A DNA stretch of 52,811 nt from Neobacillus niacini (GCF_019749295.1 NZ_JACWFG010000003.1:4890-57700), one strand, 5' to 3'. Counted from the first letter of the stretch, positions 24,947 to 33,634 are shown. Numbers and translations are program-made. Notes: generated from the sequence alone by a model not told the origin.

Positions 24947-26084
24947 GCAGCACCCCGTAAAGCTGAGATTTTAATAATATCTTTTTTGCCCAAAATAAAT
25001 GGGGCTTAATTTCATTCATCTTATTGGAAAAATTACTTTTCTTGACTCCATTTTCGCCGTTTTCTGCTTCAACGATTGAACAAGCATCAATGTATTCCTC
25101 ATATGTGACCACGTTGAGCGCTTGAACGGCTTTAATATGAGTAGGATGGATGATAGTTTTTCCTGTTAGACCATTAGCAATATCCATTAATACTTCCCTG
25201 ATCAAACCATCCATATTTTGATCGATTAATTCAGCACGCCATCGCAATCCTTCATCACCATAACGTTCGCGAAAAGGCGTTTGTCTGAGCTGTGGCTTCA
25301 ACATTCTCGGTTTGGATGAAAAATACTCCCAAACCGGCCCTGAAATCACATACGGACTATCAGACCGTTGAAAAACATTGATAATATCGGCAATACAATC
25401 TTGTAAAACAGCAATCTCGTAGACACTAGTATCGACACTTCTGCGGATTCCATATAAACCACAAAAATCAGTAGCACCAATTCGAACATTCAGGATGTTC
25501 TCTTTATACCTATCAAGGAGATGTTTAATCGCCATTAGTTCTGCCATTCTGGTTTCTTTTTGTATTATTTTATCACTTTCTAGAATAGGCATGGCATAAA
25601 AAGGCTTATGTACTCTGTGAATATTCTCAACTTCAGCTAGTAAAGCCTCGCCAGTTTCAGCATTAAATTTTGGTAATACCACTCCCGTTAATAGCTCAAT
25701 ACCATTACCTAGCTGTTCTCTGATTCTTTTTAGCTGCTCTATATTCCGAATTCGGATAAACATAAGTGGCAGGTCGTCAATCGTTAAATATTTTTTGTTG
25801 ATTTCACTATGTAGCTTGAGCAACTCCTCTACTAGAAGAACTTCCGCTTTCTCCACTTCAATATCCGAAACCGCATCCTCTAGGTCAATCACCAGTGAAG
25901 TTAATCCTTCATGCTTTTTTGAAAGGAGGTCTTGATGAATGTTTGGACGAGTTGCCGGCATATACAGCGTTGCACCTAGACCATAGGATAAAAGCTCACG
26001 ATCACTGTACTTGCTAAAGTCTTTAGGCTTTTGAAAAAACAATGCCTCAAGCTCATTTTCATAAAAATAGGTAAAATACTTCAT
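24888..26084 (-). CDS. HpcH/HpaI-CitE-like C-C bond lyase of the Ter module
   Basis: A 398-aa TIM-barrel protein related to citrate lyase beta subunit. It has the acidic metal-binding stretch LVIDLEDAVSDIE near residue 60, RIRN, YAMPILES (metal Glu), and GATDFCGLYGIRR. Such C-C lyases are a conserved member of Ter biosynthetic operons; the substrate is not known. The ATG at 26084 has AAAGGAG at 8 nt and is preferred to the TTG at 26090. It is the first gene of the lyase-PRTase-StiP-HAD run, separated from terC by a hairpin (26110-26140), so it may depend on readthrough or its own promoter. Confidence 0.86.
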   Translation of the reverse strand: MKYFTYFYENELEALFFQKPKDFSKYSDRELLSYGLGATLYMPATRPNIHQDLLSKKHEGLTSLVIDLEDAVSDIEVEKAEVLLVEELLKLHSEINKKYLTIDDLPLMFIRIRNIEQLKRIREQLGNGIELLTGVVLPKFNAETGEALLAEVENIHRVHKPFYAMPILESDKIIQKETRMAELMAIKHLLDRYKENILNVRIGATDFCGLYGIRRSVDTSVYEIAVLQDCIADIINVFQRSDSPYVISGPVWEYFSSKPRMLKPQLRQTPFRERYGDEGLRWRAELIDQNMDGLIREVLMDIANGLTGKTIIHPTHIKAVQALNVVTYEEYIDACSIVEAENGENGVKKSNFSNKMNEIKPHLFWAKKILLKSQLYGVLHEGYTNIDLIKKDVYVYNS

Positions 26085-26109
26085 TCTCAATACTCCTTTA
26101 ATAAAAAAG

Positions 26110-26140
26110 AATGGGGACTGACTTTCGTCTGTTCCCCATT
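26110..26140 (-). terminator. Hairpin between terC and the lyase gene
   Basis: AATGGGGA / TCCCCATT with a 15-nt loop and a run of six T on the minus strand. Likely terminates much of the terD-terC transcript. Confidence 0.7.
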
Positions 26141-26159
26141 TTATGTCGTATGTCGATAA

Positions 26160-26930
26160 TTATGATTCTTTGCTTACTTCTTTCTTTTTGTTCCTGTAAT
26201 GAACAACAAAAGTAGCTCCGAATGTTAATAAGATAATGATAAAGAATGCTGCGTGTGGAACGTGAATATCGAATACTGCTACAAACATTTTTGCTGCTAT
26301 TAACAGAATCAATATATACGCGGAAGTTTCAAGCTCAGGAATACGGTCAATTAATTTTAAGAATACCCCGGCAACTCCTCGCATCATGAGTACTCCAAGC
26401 ATACCGCCGACTAATAATACCCAAACCTGTTCACTAACCCCAAAAGCAGCAAGGACGCTATCAACAGAAAATGCAATGTCCATTATCTCTACCGCGACAA
26501 CGGTTCCCCAGAAGGTACCAAACAGACGGATAAGCAGCCCAGTTTGGTTCATTCCATGTTCTTCTTCCTCTTCATTCTGTGCTGATTTACGTTTATCCAT
26601 GAAATACTTAATTGATAACCAAGCAAGATAAGCCGCACCTAAAATCTTTACCCACCAGAGTTTAATTAAGAATACCCCTACTCCAATGGCGATAAAACGG
26701 AAAATATAAGCTCCTAATAATCCATAAAAAAGTGCCTTTTTACGTTGTTCAGGTGGTAAGTGTTTTACCATTACAGCTAGAACGAGTGCATTATCAGCAG
26801 ATAGTAAACCCTCTAAGATTACAAGTGTCCCAATTAAGCCCCAAGAAACTGGGTCTGTTAAAACTTCTCCCCACATTTCCCAGTTAAAAAACTGTGCATA
26901 CGTGTCTAATATCCCTTGCAAAACAGACAT
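26160..26930 (-). CDS. terC: TerC family membrane protein (YceF/MeeF-like)
   Basis: A 256-aa integral membrane protein with about seven helices and the TerC motifs EGLLSADNALVLA and EIMDIAFSVDSVLA, whose acidic residues lie in the membrane and likely bind a metal ion. In B. subtilis the TerC proteins YceF and YkoY export Mn to load secreted or membrane enzymes. A central acidic loop (NEEEEEHG) follows helix 3. It lies after terD paralog 3, with a hairpin between, downstream of the SigW-type promoter. Confidence 0.92.
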   Translation of the reverse strand: MSVLQGILDTYAQFFNWEMWGEVLTDPVSWGLIGTLVILEGLLSADNALVLAVMVKHLPPEQRKKALFYGLLGAYIFRFIAIGVGVFLIKLWWVKILGAAYLAWLSIKYFMDKRKSAQNEEEEEHGMNQTGLLIRLFGTFWGTVVAVEIMDIAFSVDSVLAAFGVSEQVWVLLVGGMLGVLMMRGVAGVFLKLIDRIPELETSAYILILLIAAKMFVAVFDIHVPHAAFFIIILLTFGATFVVHYRNKKKEVSKES

Positions 26931-26967
26931 AAAAAAAATTCCTCCCGGATGTTCTATGATTTTTGTT

Positions 26968-26993
26968 AAAGACCCAGCAAAAGCCGGGTCTTT
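26968..26993 (-). terminator. Hairpin between terD paralog 3 and terC
   Basis: AAAGACCC / GGGTCTTT, a perfect 8-bp stem, followed on the minus strand by AACAAAAATC rather than a clean T run. Probably an attenuating or partial terminator. Confidence 0.55.
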
Positions 26994-27003
26994 ATTCTAG
27001 CTG

Positions 27004-27585
27004 TTATCCTACTGATAATCCAAAGTCTGTTGCAAGAGCTGCAAGGCCGCCTTGATAGCCGCTGCCAATTGCGCTAAACTTCCATTCGCCGTTATGACGG
27101 TATAATTCGCCAACTACAACAGCGGTTTCGATAGAGAAATCTTCCCCTAAATCATAGCGGATTAGTTCTTCACCGTTTGCTTCATTGAAAATACGAGCAT
27201 ATGCATTTGATACTTGACCAAAGTTTTGATTTCGTGCAGCTGCATCATGAATGGTAATTGTGAAAGTAACACGTTGAATGTTAGCTGGGATTGCAGTTAA
27301 ATTGATATTAACTTGCTCATCATCCCCCTCACCTTCACCTGTACGGTTATCTCCATTATGTACGACTGAACCGTTGGCACCTTTTGGATTATTGTAGAAC
27401 ACAAAGTCTGTTTCGTTTGTAACCTTGCCATTTTCGCCTAATAAGAAAACGGATGAATCTAAGTCGAAATCATTACCGCCATCATATTTATTCGTATCCC
27501 ATCCTAAACCAACTACTACATTTGTTAACCCAGGATTTGTTTTTGTTAAGTCTACTTTTTGTCCTTTTGATAAACTAATTGCCAT
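27004..27585 (-). CDS. terD: TerD family calcium-binding stress protein (paralog 3)
   Basis: A 193-aa TerD protein with [19 protein letters not shown], the acidic stretches [10 protein letters not shown] and [34 protein letters not shown] and the ending [21 protein letters not shown] lies 8 nt before the ATG. It is the first gene after the SigW-type promoter at 27620-27645 with a leader of only about 28 nt, and heads the terD-terC half of the island. It is close to B. subtilis YceD/YceE. Confidence 0.95.
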   Translation of the reverse strand: MAISLSKGQKVDLTKTNPGLTNVVVGLGWDTNKYDGGNDFDLDSSVFLLGENGKVTNETDFVFYNNPKGANGSVVHNGDNRTGEGEGDDEQVNINLTAIPANIQRVTFTITIHDAAARNQNFGQVSNAYARIFNEANGEELIRYDLGEDFSIETAVVVGELYRHNGEWKFSAIGSGYQGGLAALATDFGLSVG

Positions 27586-27619
27586 TTTTTCATTCCTCCA
27601 TTTTAGGTAATAGTCTATA

Positions 27620-27645
27620 TACGAGATTCTCTAGGAAAGGTTTCA
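27620..27645 (-). promoter_or_regulatory. SigW-type (ECF) promoter of terD-terC
   Basis: On the minus strand TGAAAC (27645-27640), exactly 16 nt, CGTA (27623-27620) extended to CGTATA. Identical core and spacing to the promoter at 21302-21327, so both halves of the island should respond to the same sigma factor. Confidence 0.85.
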
Positions 27646-27685
27646 TTAATTATAATAAAACTTTTTTCTAGTATTACGCAAATCA

Positions 27686-28264
27686 TTAACTCATCCATTT
27701 TGGCGGTGTGTTCTTAGCCCAATAAATAGACCCAAGTTCATGGTGACTTTGGAAATCGTCATGATATGTATGATAATGAAAGTTAAACCAGAATCCAGCT
27801 TGCGGCGGATTGTCTCTTCTAACATGAAACCGAAGAACATCAGTATTCGTATCCCTGTTTTTGATGTTAAAAATCTTCTCTGATTGTCCCTTTCCAGGAG
27901 ACTCAGTAATAGCTAAGTTAAGCAAATCTTCTGTTGGAAATTGTGCTGCTGTTTCTTGTAATGCTTTTTCAATATTCGGCATGATAATTTCCTTAAACTC
28001 ATTTTCAATCACAGGTTTAATTCTTGTGCCAAATTTTTGATAAGACTGCTGCTCCGCTTGTTTGAGCAATTCACACAGTATTTCTTCTTTACTGAGCTGC
28101 GTTTCCACAAAATAGCTGGATTGCCTTGATGGTGCGGATTCAACCGTATCTCTTTCATTAGGTTTCTCTGCATTAATATTATTTATTAATTGAGTCGGTG
28201 ATATGAGACCAAATGTTAAAATCGAAACTAATACGACGGCCGATTTACGGATCCACTTATTCAT
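27686..28264 (-). CDS. ypjP: YpjP family protein
   Basis: A 192-aa protein with an N-terminal signal or anchor helix (about 7-27), a variable linker, and the conserved C-terminal part that identifies YpjP: KFGTRIKPVIENEF, LRFHVRRDNPPQAG, FWFNFHYHTYHDDFQSHHELGSIYW (clustered His and aromatic residues). Probably extracytoplasmic. The His-rich segment could bind a metal, but no activity is known. In B. subtilis ypjP lies near thyB; here the Ter island separates them. Confidence 0.88.
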   Translation of the reverse strand: MNKWIRKSAVVLVSILTFGLISPTQLINNINAEKPNERDTVESAPSRQSSYFVETQLSKEEILCELLKQAEQQSYQKFGTRIKPVIENEFKEIIMPNIEKALQETAAQFPTEDLLNLAITESPGKGQSEKIFNIKNRDTNTDVLRFHVRRDNPPQAGFWFNFHYHTYHDDFQSHHELGSIYWAKNTPPKWMS

Positions 28265-28390
28265 CTACATTCCCCTTTACATTGGAAGAATTCAGCAAAT
28301 TTTTCCGATATTTTTTTGACTCTTACCAATTATTATACTTCTTTTTTTGAAAAAATGGAAAAATCTATTCTCACAGATTAGGGGAAATTC

Positions 28391-29164
28391 CTATTTATCT
28401 ATAATGCCAAAGTGAAATTTAGCTGTTTTACGCCGAAAAACATGAAATCCATATTGTTCAAATCTTACACTTTTATAGTGGTCCTTTAACAAGATTCTAC
28501 CTTTTGATACTCTTAATGCTTCCTCTATGGTTTCTTTCGTTAAGTCTTCATATAGTGCGAAACGACCTAAAGCCTTTATTCCATCTGACTCGAGAATAGA
28601 GTCCTCAAACATCGGGTCAAAATAAACACAATCGATAGAGTTATCAGGCAGCGTTTTTAAATAATCTATGGCACCGCTGTGAATCACCTTAATTCTATCC
28701 ATCGCCTCATTCATTAATGGAAGTTCACTGTCCCAAGTTTTCAATCCTTCTCGTACGATATAAGCCAAAAACTTTTGACCCTCGGTGCCTGTCACCATCC
28801 CTTCGCCACCAACTAAATAGCTTGCGACAATGGAATCTGATGCGAGTCCAAGTGTACAATCTAGAAATGTCATTCCATTTGTTAATTGTGAGGCTTCAGC
28901 AAATGGGTCATGTTCTCCCCTTGCCAGTCGTTTGATACGGAACATCGCTGAATTGGGATGAAAGAAGAAGGGTTGTGCTGCATCCTTGTGAAATAATTCA
29001 AGTCTTTCTTTCCCTACGACAATACACTCACTGTTTGTTTCTTTTTGTAATTGATGGATTGATTTTTTTTGACGTGGTATGTACGGGACTTCTAAATGTT
29101 TTGCACTTTCGATTGCTTTTTCAATCATTTGTTGGTTGGTCCGACCTGCTGTCGTTACAAACAT
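28391..29164 (-). CDS. ypiP: Class I SAM-dependent methyltransferase (YpiP-like)
   Basis: A 257-aa Rossmann-fold methyltransferase. SAM-binding motif I is DCTLGLASDSI near residue 105; the acceptor-site DPMFED near residue 190 resembles the DPPY/DPMY motif of nucleic-acid methyltransferases such as RsmJ. N-terminal FVTTAGRTNQQMIEKA is family-specific. rRNA is a likely substrate, but this is inference. The start is ambiguous: GGAGG is 3 nt from a TTG at 29173 and 12 nt from the ATG at 29164; I give the ATG. It follows brxA. Confidence 0.82.
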   Translation of the reverse strand: MFVTTAGRTNQQMIEKAIESAKHLEVPYIPRQKKSIHQLQKETNSECIVVGKERLELFHKDAAQPFFFHPNSAMFRIKRLARGEHDPFAEASQLTNGMTFLDCTLGLASDSIVASYLVGGEGMVTGTEGQKFLAYIVREGLKTWDSELPLMNEAMDRIKVIHSGAIDYLKTLPDNSIDCVYFDPMFEDSILESDGIKALGRFALYEDLTKETIEEALRVSKGRILLKDHYKSVRFEQYGFHVFRRKTAKFHFGIIDK

Positions 29165-29185
29165 AACACTCAAAAACCTCCAAAA

Positions 29186-29211
29186 AAAAGGACGTCGTAA
29201 GACATCCTTTT
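29186..29211 (-). terminator. Rho-independent terminator of brxA
   Basis: On the minus strand AAAAGGATGTC / GACGTCCTTTT with one G-U pair and a TTAC loop, then a T run. The G-U would be a mismatch on the plus strand, which fixes the direction. Confidence 0.8.
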
Positions 29212-29644
29212 AGCAATTGGCTTCGAAAGCAGCCTTTAAATTATCCATGATCGCTTCCATTGGCATTCCCTCAATGTCATGACGTGGAATGAAATGAACC
29301 ACTTTATTCCCATTCAACAAAGCCATTGATGGTGAAGATGGCTCAATGCCTTCGAAGTATTCGCGCATTTTTGCAGTTGCTTCTTTATCCTGTCCCGCAA
29401 AAACTGTTACCAGATGATCAGGTTTTTTACCGCTGGTTAAAACCGCTTGAGTTGCTGCAGGTCTTGCTAGTCCAGCTGCACATCCACAAACAGAATTCAC
29501 AACAACAAGTGTGGTACCACTTGCATTTTCCATATAGTTTTCAACTTCTTCTTCTGTTGTTAGTTCCTGAAACCCCGTTCTTGTTAACTCCTCACGCATT
29601 GGTAAAACCATTTGTCTCATATATTCTTCATACGCCATTGACAT
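29210..29644 (-). CDS. brxA: Bacilliredoxin BrxA (YphP)
   Basis: A 144-aa thioredoxin-fold protein that removes bacillithiol from mixed disulfides on proteins after oxidative stress. The active-site motif is VCGCAAG near residue 53, the CGC type of BrxA/BrxB, and there is a C-terminal Cys (EANC). PSSPSMALL supplies the cis-Pro loop region. The sequence follows B. subtilis YphP closely from memory. GTGAGG precedes the ATG. Its presence implies that the host makes bacillithiol. It stands between ypiP and cvfC/ypgR. Confidence 0.95.
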   Translation of the reverse strand: MSMAYEEYMRQMVLPMREELTRTGFQELTTEEEVENYMENASGTTLVVVNSVCGCAAGLARPAATQAVLTSGKKPDHLVTVFAGQDKEATAKMREYFEGIEPSSPSMALLNGNKVVHFIPRHDIEGMPMEAIMDNLKAAFEANC

Positions 29645-29702
29645 AATTAAAACCTCACTTTCTATATTTGCAGTGTACTATAACTACCTTGTTACGTGCA
29701 AT

Positions 29703-30839
29703 TTAGCTGTCTGTTTTCCGTGCTTCAGTCATTTGTTTCCACACAGAACCTTTTGCTTCTTCGCCGCCTTCAATTCTTTCAATCGCCATTTTGATTTGCA
29801 TGCTGACCTCAAATTCAGGATCGTTCTCAGCCGCCTTTAAAGCTGGTATAGAATCTTTGTCTCCTGCCTCATACAAAAACATTGCCGCGCGCCAACGTAC
29901 TAATTTGCTTGAGTCTTGAAGTGCCTTAGTCATCTCTTCACTCGCTTCAGGGAATCCAAGATCAGATAAGCAATCACCAGCAGTCCTGCGGACCGTAACA
30001 GTTTTGTCCTTCAACGCCTTATAAAGAAGCGGTAATACACCTTGATCCTTTATCATCCCTAAGTAGACGGTTGCTAATCTGCGTATGGAAGCTTTTTCAT
30101 CTGTGAGCGCCTTTTCTAAAACAGGTAAATCCTCTAATTCTGGATCATCCATTTGCTCAAGCAGCTGATAACGAACCTGCCAATCTGGATTATCTAGGGA
30201 TTCTAACGTAACTTTCTTTCGTTCTCTTGCAGGTTTTTGTTTGTTTGCGTATTCCTTGGTTTGAGCTTTAGATACGAGGTCCTCGAGTCTCTCAATGGGA
30301 TAAGCAGCAATTAATTCTTCAATCACTTCCTGACCGATTTGATCAAATTCACCATAGCGAACTCCTTGCTGATCCCATCGACGGAGCAGGATGTAATTTT
30401 CATCTGGCAGCTGCGCCCGTTCTCTAGCTTTGAGGAAATGCTCAGGCATGCCATATCTTTTCTCTGTTGCTCCATCCGTCAGTTTTACCTGAAGAGGAAT
30501 ATCTTTAAACATTTGAACTTCAACCTTGATTTCACCATAGTGTTCGTCCAGATTGTTTTGGGGCTCTGTTCCTAGTTCTGCTGTTTCGCCAAATGCTTGG
30601 CGGACTTGGGGCAATAAATTCTTCCAGTCAAATTTAGCGTTTCTTTCAACAGCTAGGAAATCAGCCACATGATAAACACCTTTTATGCCCTCTACTTGAA
30701 GTATGCTTTGGATAACTGCTGGTGCTTTTGCAGCTGTGTCTTTTTTATAATTATGGCTCTTCCCCATTGGCAGTTCTTGATCTAAGATTATTTTCATTGT
30801 ATTTGGGCTTGGAGTTGGTTCAATTGCCTTGATTTTCAT
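29703..30839 (-). CDS. ypgR: CvfC/YpgR family protein: NifU-N (Nfu-like) domain plus HEAT repeats
   Basis: A 378-aa protein. Residues about 3-90 match the Nfu N-terminal domain (EPTPSPNTMKIILDQELPMG); residues about 215-350 form HEAT/PBS-like helical repeats (IRRLATVYLGMIKD, TVRRTAGDCLSDLG). The family is called conserved virulence factor C in staphylococci and YpgR in Bacillus; the mechanism is unsettled. The ATG at 30839 has AGGTGA 6 nt upstream; the GTG at 30848 overlaps that ribosome site and is rejected. Array 3 of 20-bp repeats lies upstream. Confidence 0.87.
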   Translation of the reverse strand: MKIKAIEPTPSPNTMKIILDQELPMGKSHNYKKDTAAKAPAVIQSILQVEGIKGVYHVADFLAVERNAKFDWKNLLPQVRQAFGETAELGTEPQNNLDEHYGEIKVEVQMFKDIPLQVKLTDGATEKRYGMPEHFLKARERAQLPDENYILLRRWDQQGVRYGEFDQIGQEVIEELIAAYPIERLEDLVSKAQTKEYANKQKPARERKKVTLESLDNPDWQVRYQLLEQMDDPELEDLPVLEKALTDEKASIRRLATVYLGMIKDQGVLPLLYKALKDKTVTVRRTAGDCLSDLGFPEASEEMTKALQDSSKLVRWRAAMFLYEAGDKDSIPALKAAENDPEFEVSMQIKMAIERIEGGEEAKGSVWKQMTEARKTDS

Positions 30840-30957
30840 GAACTTCACCTAATTCTTTTAGTTTCTCTTTACAAGTTTAACATAATGGTTAAAGTTCATT
30901 CCTGAAAAATGCTCGAAATGTAAAATCTAGGTTTAATACGGAAACTAATAACAGCAT

Positions 30958-31057
30958 CGCGGATATAATCTAAGAAACGCTGATATATTTGATTTATCGC
31001 TGATATAATTCATTTATCGCCGATATATCTCATTTAACGCTGATAAAATTTTTCGTG
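30958..31057 (+). repeat. Array of five 20-bp units (array 3)
   Basis: Five exact 20-bp steps from 30958, 30978, 30998, 31018 and 31038: CGCGGATAT, CGCTGATAT, CGCTGATAT, CGCCGATAT and CGCTGATAA heads, with AT-rich tails near TTCATTTAT. It is the most regular of three arrays, 100 bp long, 14 bp beyond the yfmR terminator and about 120 bp upstream of cvfC/ypgR. Confidence 0.9.
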
Positions 31058-31070
31058 CTATTAATAATAA

Positions 31071-31097
31071 AAAAAGTGCGTCAACTGACGCACTTTT
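31071..31097 (-). terminator. Rho-independent terminator of yfmR
   Basis: AAAAGTGCGTCA / TGACGCACTTTT, a perfect 12-bp stem with flanking A and T tracts just after the stop. Confidence 0.9.
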
Positions 31098-32987
31098 CTA
31101 CTCACTTTCAGCTATTTCAGCGAGATATTCCCATCTCTCAATTAAATACTCGAGCTTTTCGTTTAATTCTGCTTCTAATTTCATTAATTCCTGCGCTTTT
31201 GTGAAGTCGCTGCCGGTATTTCCTATTTCTTCTGCAACTTCTTCAAGACGCGATTCTGTTTTGGCAATTACTTCGTCAATTTCTTCCCATTCTTTCTTTT
31301 CCTTAAAGGTCATTCTTTTCTTTTTTTCCTTTTCAGGAGACTTAGGAGGTGCCGCAGTTGTAACTGGTTTTTTCGCCGCTTCTGCAGCTGATTCTTTTTC
31401 TAGATATTCGCTGTAATTTCCATAAAAAGAATCAATCCTGCCTTCGCCGCGCAGGACAAGAAGCTGATCAACCACTTTATCTAGGAAGTATCTATCATGC
31501 GATACGGTAATGACAACGCCAGGGAAATCTTCAAGATAATCTTCAAGTACCGTCAATGTTTGTGTATCAAGGTCATTAGTCGGCTCATCCAATAAAAGTA
31601 CATTTGGTGCCGTCATTAATAGCTTCAATAAATATAAACGACGTTTTTCTCCGCCGGACAATTTGCGGATTGGTGTTCCATGGGAAAATGGCGGGAACAG
31701 AAACCGTTCTAGCATCAGTGCTGCAGACAGTGTTTTTCCATCTGATGTCTCAACAACTTCTGCAGTTTCTTTAATGTATTCAATCATCCGTTTGTTTTCA
31801 TCCATATCTTCATTTTCCTGTGTATAATAAGCAATTTTCACTGTCTGCCCCATGATGAATTCACCTTCATCTAACGGCAGCTTTTTCGCTAGGACATTCA
31901 AAAGTGTGGACTTTCCTGTTCCGTTCCTGCCGATAATCCCAAGGCGGTCGCCTGGTTTTACAAGTAAATTAAAGTGATTTAAAATAGTTTTCGCTCCATA
32001 AGATTTTGAGGCATCCTTGAGTTCGAAAACCTGCTTTCCAAGCCTGCTTCCATTTAATGAGATATCTACCTTTTCACCTGTTGGCTTACCGCCAGACAGC
32101 TTATCTTCTAGTTCATCGAAACGCTGTATCCGCGCTTTTTGCTTGGTTGTACGTGCCTTGGCTCCGCGTCTTATCCACTCAAGCTCACGTCTAAAAAGAT
32201 TTTGCCTTTTTTCAAAGGTTGCAGCCTCATTTTCCTCACGGAGTGCTTTTGCTTCTAAAAAGGCAGCATAATTTCCTTTATAGCTGTAGAGATTACCGCC
32301 ATCCAATTCAAACATTCTATTTGCAACTCGATCTAAAAAGTAACGATCATGTGTGACAAGCAGAATCGAACCGCTATATCTGCTTAAATAATCCTCCAGC
32401 CACTTAACAGAGTCAAAGTCTAAATGGTTCGTAGGCTCATCGAGAATAAGTAAATCCGGCTCAGCAATCAGCACTTGTGCTAACGCTACCCGTTTCTTCT
32501 GTCCTCCTGAGAGCTCACCAACCTTCTTAGTAAAATCTTCAATTCCTAGTTTCATTAAAATTGACTTTGCATTCGTACTTGCATCCCAGGCGTTTAAAGC
32601 ATCCATTTGCTTTTGAAGCTGGAATAAATCCTCTTGTACATTCGTATCATTTGGAGCAGTATTCAATAGTAATAGCGTTTTTTCATATTCACGCATTAAC
32701 CTAAGAATCGGTGCATCGCCATGAAAAACTTGCTCAAGAACAGTTTTATTTGAATCTAAATCTGGCTGTTGATCCAAAAAGGCAATACTATAATCCTTGC
32801 CCGTGATAATTTTTCCGTCATCAGGCTGATCCAAGCCAGCAATAATTTTTAACAATGAGGATTTTCCTGTCCCATTAATCCCGATTAAGCCTACTCGCTC
32901 TTTTTCGCCAATCGTAATGGAAATATTGTTAAAAAGCTGCTTTTCTCCATACGTTTTTGTAACATTTTCTACTGTGAGCATTTTCAT
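31098..32987 (-). CDS. yfmR: ABC-F family ribosome-associated ATPase YfmR (Uup-like)
   Basis: ABC-F proteins bind the ribosomal E site and relieve stalled translation; B. subtilis YfmR acts with EF-P on proline-rich stalls. The 629-aa protein has two ABC domains: Walker A GINGTGKSS and GRNGTGKST, signatures ELSGGQKKR and LSGGEKRR, Walker B LLILDEPTNHLD and LLLDEPTNDLD; between them is the basic linker RRGAKARTTKQKARIQRFD. A C-terminal coiled coil (about 530-629) is of the Uup/YfmR type. The ATG at 32987 overlaps the HD gene stop as ATGA and gives exactly the YfmR length; the frame to 33005 is not used. Confidence 0.92.
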   Translation of the reverse strand: MKMLTVENVTKTYGEKQLFNNISITIGEKERVGLIGINGTGKSSLLKIIAGLDQPDDGKIITGKDYSIAFLDQQPDLDSNKTVLEQVFHGDAPILRLMREYEKTLLLLNTAPNDTNVQEDLFQLQKQMDALNAWDASTNAKSILMKLGIEDFTKKVGELSGGQKKRVALAQVLIAEPDLLILDEPTNHLDFDSVKWLEDYLSRYSGSILLVTHDRYFLDRVANRMFELDGGNLYSYKGNYAAFLEAKALREENEAATFEKRQNLFRRELEWIRRGAKARTTKQKARIQRFDELEDKLSGGKPTGEKVDISLNGSRLGKQVFELKDASKSYGAKTILNHFNLLVKPGDRLGIIGRNGTGKSTLLNVLAKKLPLDEGEFIMGQTVKIAYYTQENEDMDENKRMIEYIKETAEVVETSDGKTLSAALMLERFLFPPFSHGTPIRKLSGGEKRRLYLLKLLMTAPNVLLLDEPTNDLDTQTLTVLEDYLEDFPGVVITVSHDRYFLDKVVDQLLVLRGEGRIDSFYGNYSEYLEKESAAEAAKKPVTTAAPPKSPEKEKKKRMTFKEKKEWEEIDEVIAKTESRLEEVAEEIGNTGSDFTKAQELMKLEAELNEKLEYLIERWEYLAEIAESE

Positions 32988-33634
32988 CGGTCTTGACCAT
33001 CCCATTCTAGATAAAATTGTTCCAAGAAGTACTCCATCATTCGATGACGTTTTTCTGCCATTGCCTTCGCTGTTTCTGTATTCAATAAGTCCTTCAATTT
33101 TAATAATTTTTCATAGAAATGATGAATGCTTGTCGATTTTCCTTTTCGGTATTCTTCTAGACTCATTTCTTCCCGGACATTTATGCTGGGGTCATAGATG
33201 GGTTGTCCTTTTTTACCGCCATAAGCAAATGTTCGGGCAATGCCAATCGCACCAATTGCGTCCAATCGGTCTGCATCCTGTACAATTTCAGCCTCGATGG
33301 TGGTTAGCTCAGATTTTGCTCCGCCCTTATATGAAATACTCTCTATAATTTGAACAATATCGTTCTGTACATCTTCTGGCAGGGCAATACTTTGAAAAAA
33401 TAAGTTCAGTTTATTTCTCCCAGCTTCCGCACTTTCATTTAGCTTTTCATCAGGAATATCGTGTAAAAGTGCCGCCATTTCAATAATAAATGGATCTCCA
33501 GCTTGCTCTAGATTACATATATGTAAAGCAGTCCGTCTCACACGGTCAACATGATACCAATCATGTCCAGTCGCATCTTCACCTAATTCATTACGGACAT
33601 AGTTTGCAGTTTGTTCAATAATTTTTTCGTTCAT
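32984..33634 (-). CDS. ypgQ: HD-domain nucleotide pyrophosphohydrolase, YpgQ-like
   Basis: A 216-aa HD-superfamily enzyme. The metal-binding residues are in GHDWYHVDRV (first His), MAALLHDIPDEK (HD pair near residue 60) and VQDADRLDAIGAIG (distal Asp). YpgQ-type proteins are reported as divalent-metal-dependent dNTP pyrophosphohydrolases; that activity is assumed by family. It overlaps yfmR by 4 bp and is translated first, so the two are coupled. In B. subtilis ypgQ adjoins ypgR; here yfmR has come between them. Confidence 0.88.
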   Translation of the reverse strand: MNEKIIEQTANYVRNELGEDATGHDWYHVDRVRRTALHICNLEQAGDPFIIEMAALLHDIPDEKLNESAEAGRNKLNLFFQSIALPEDVQNDIVQIIESISYKGGAKSELTTIEAEIVQDADRLDAIGAIGIARTFAYGGKKGQPIYDPSINVREEMSLEEYRKGKSTSIHHFYEKLLKLKDLLNTETAKAMAEKRHRMMEYFLEQFYLEWDGQDR

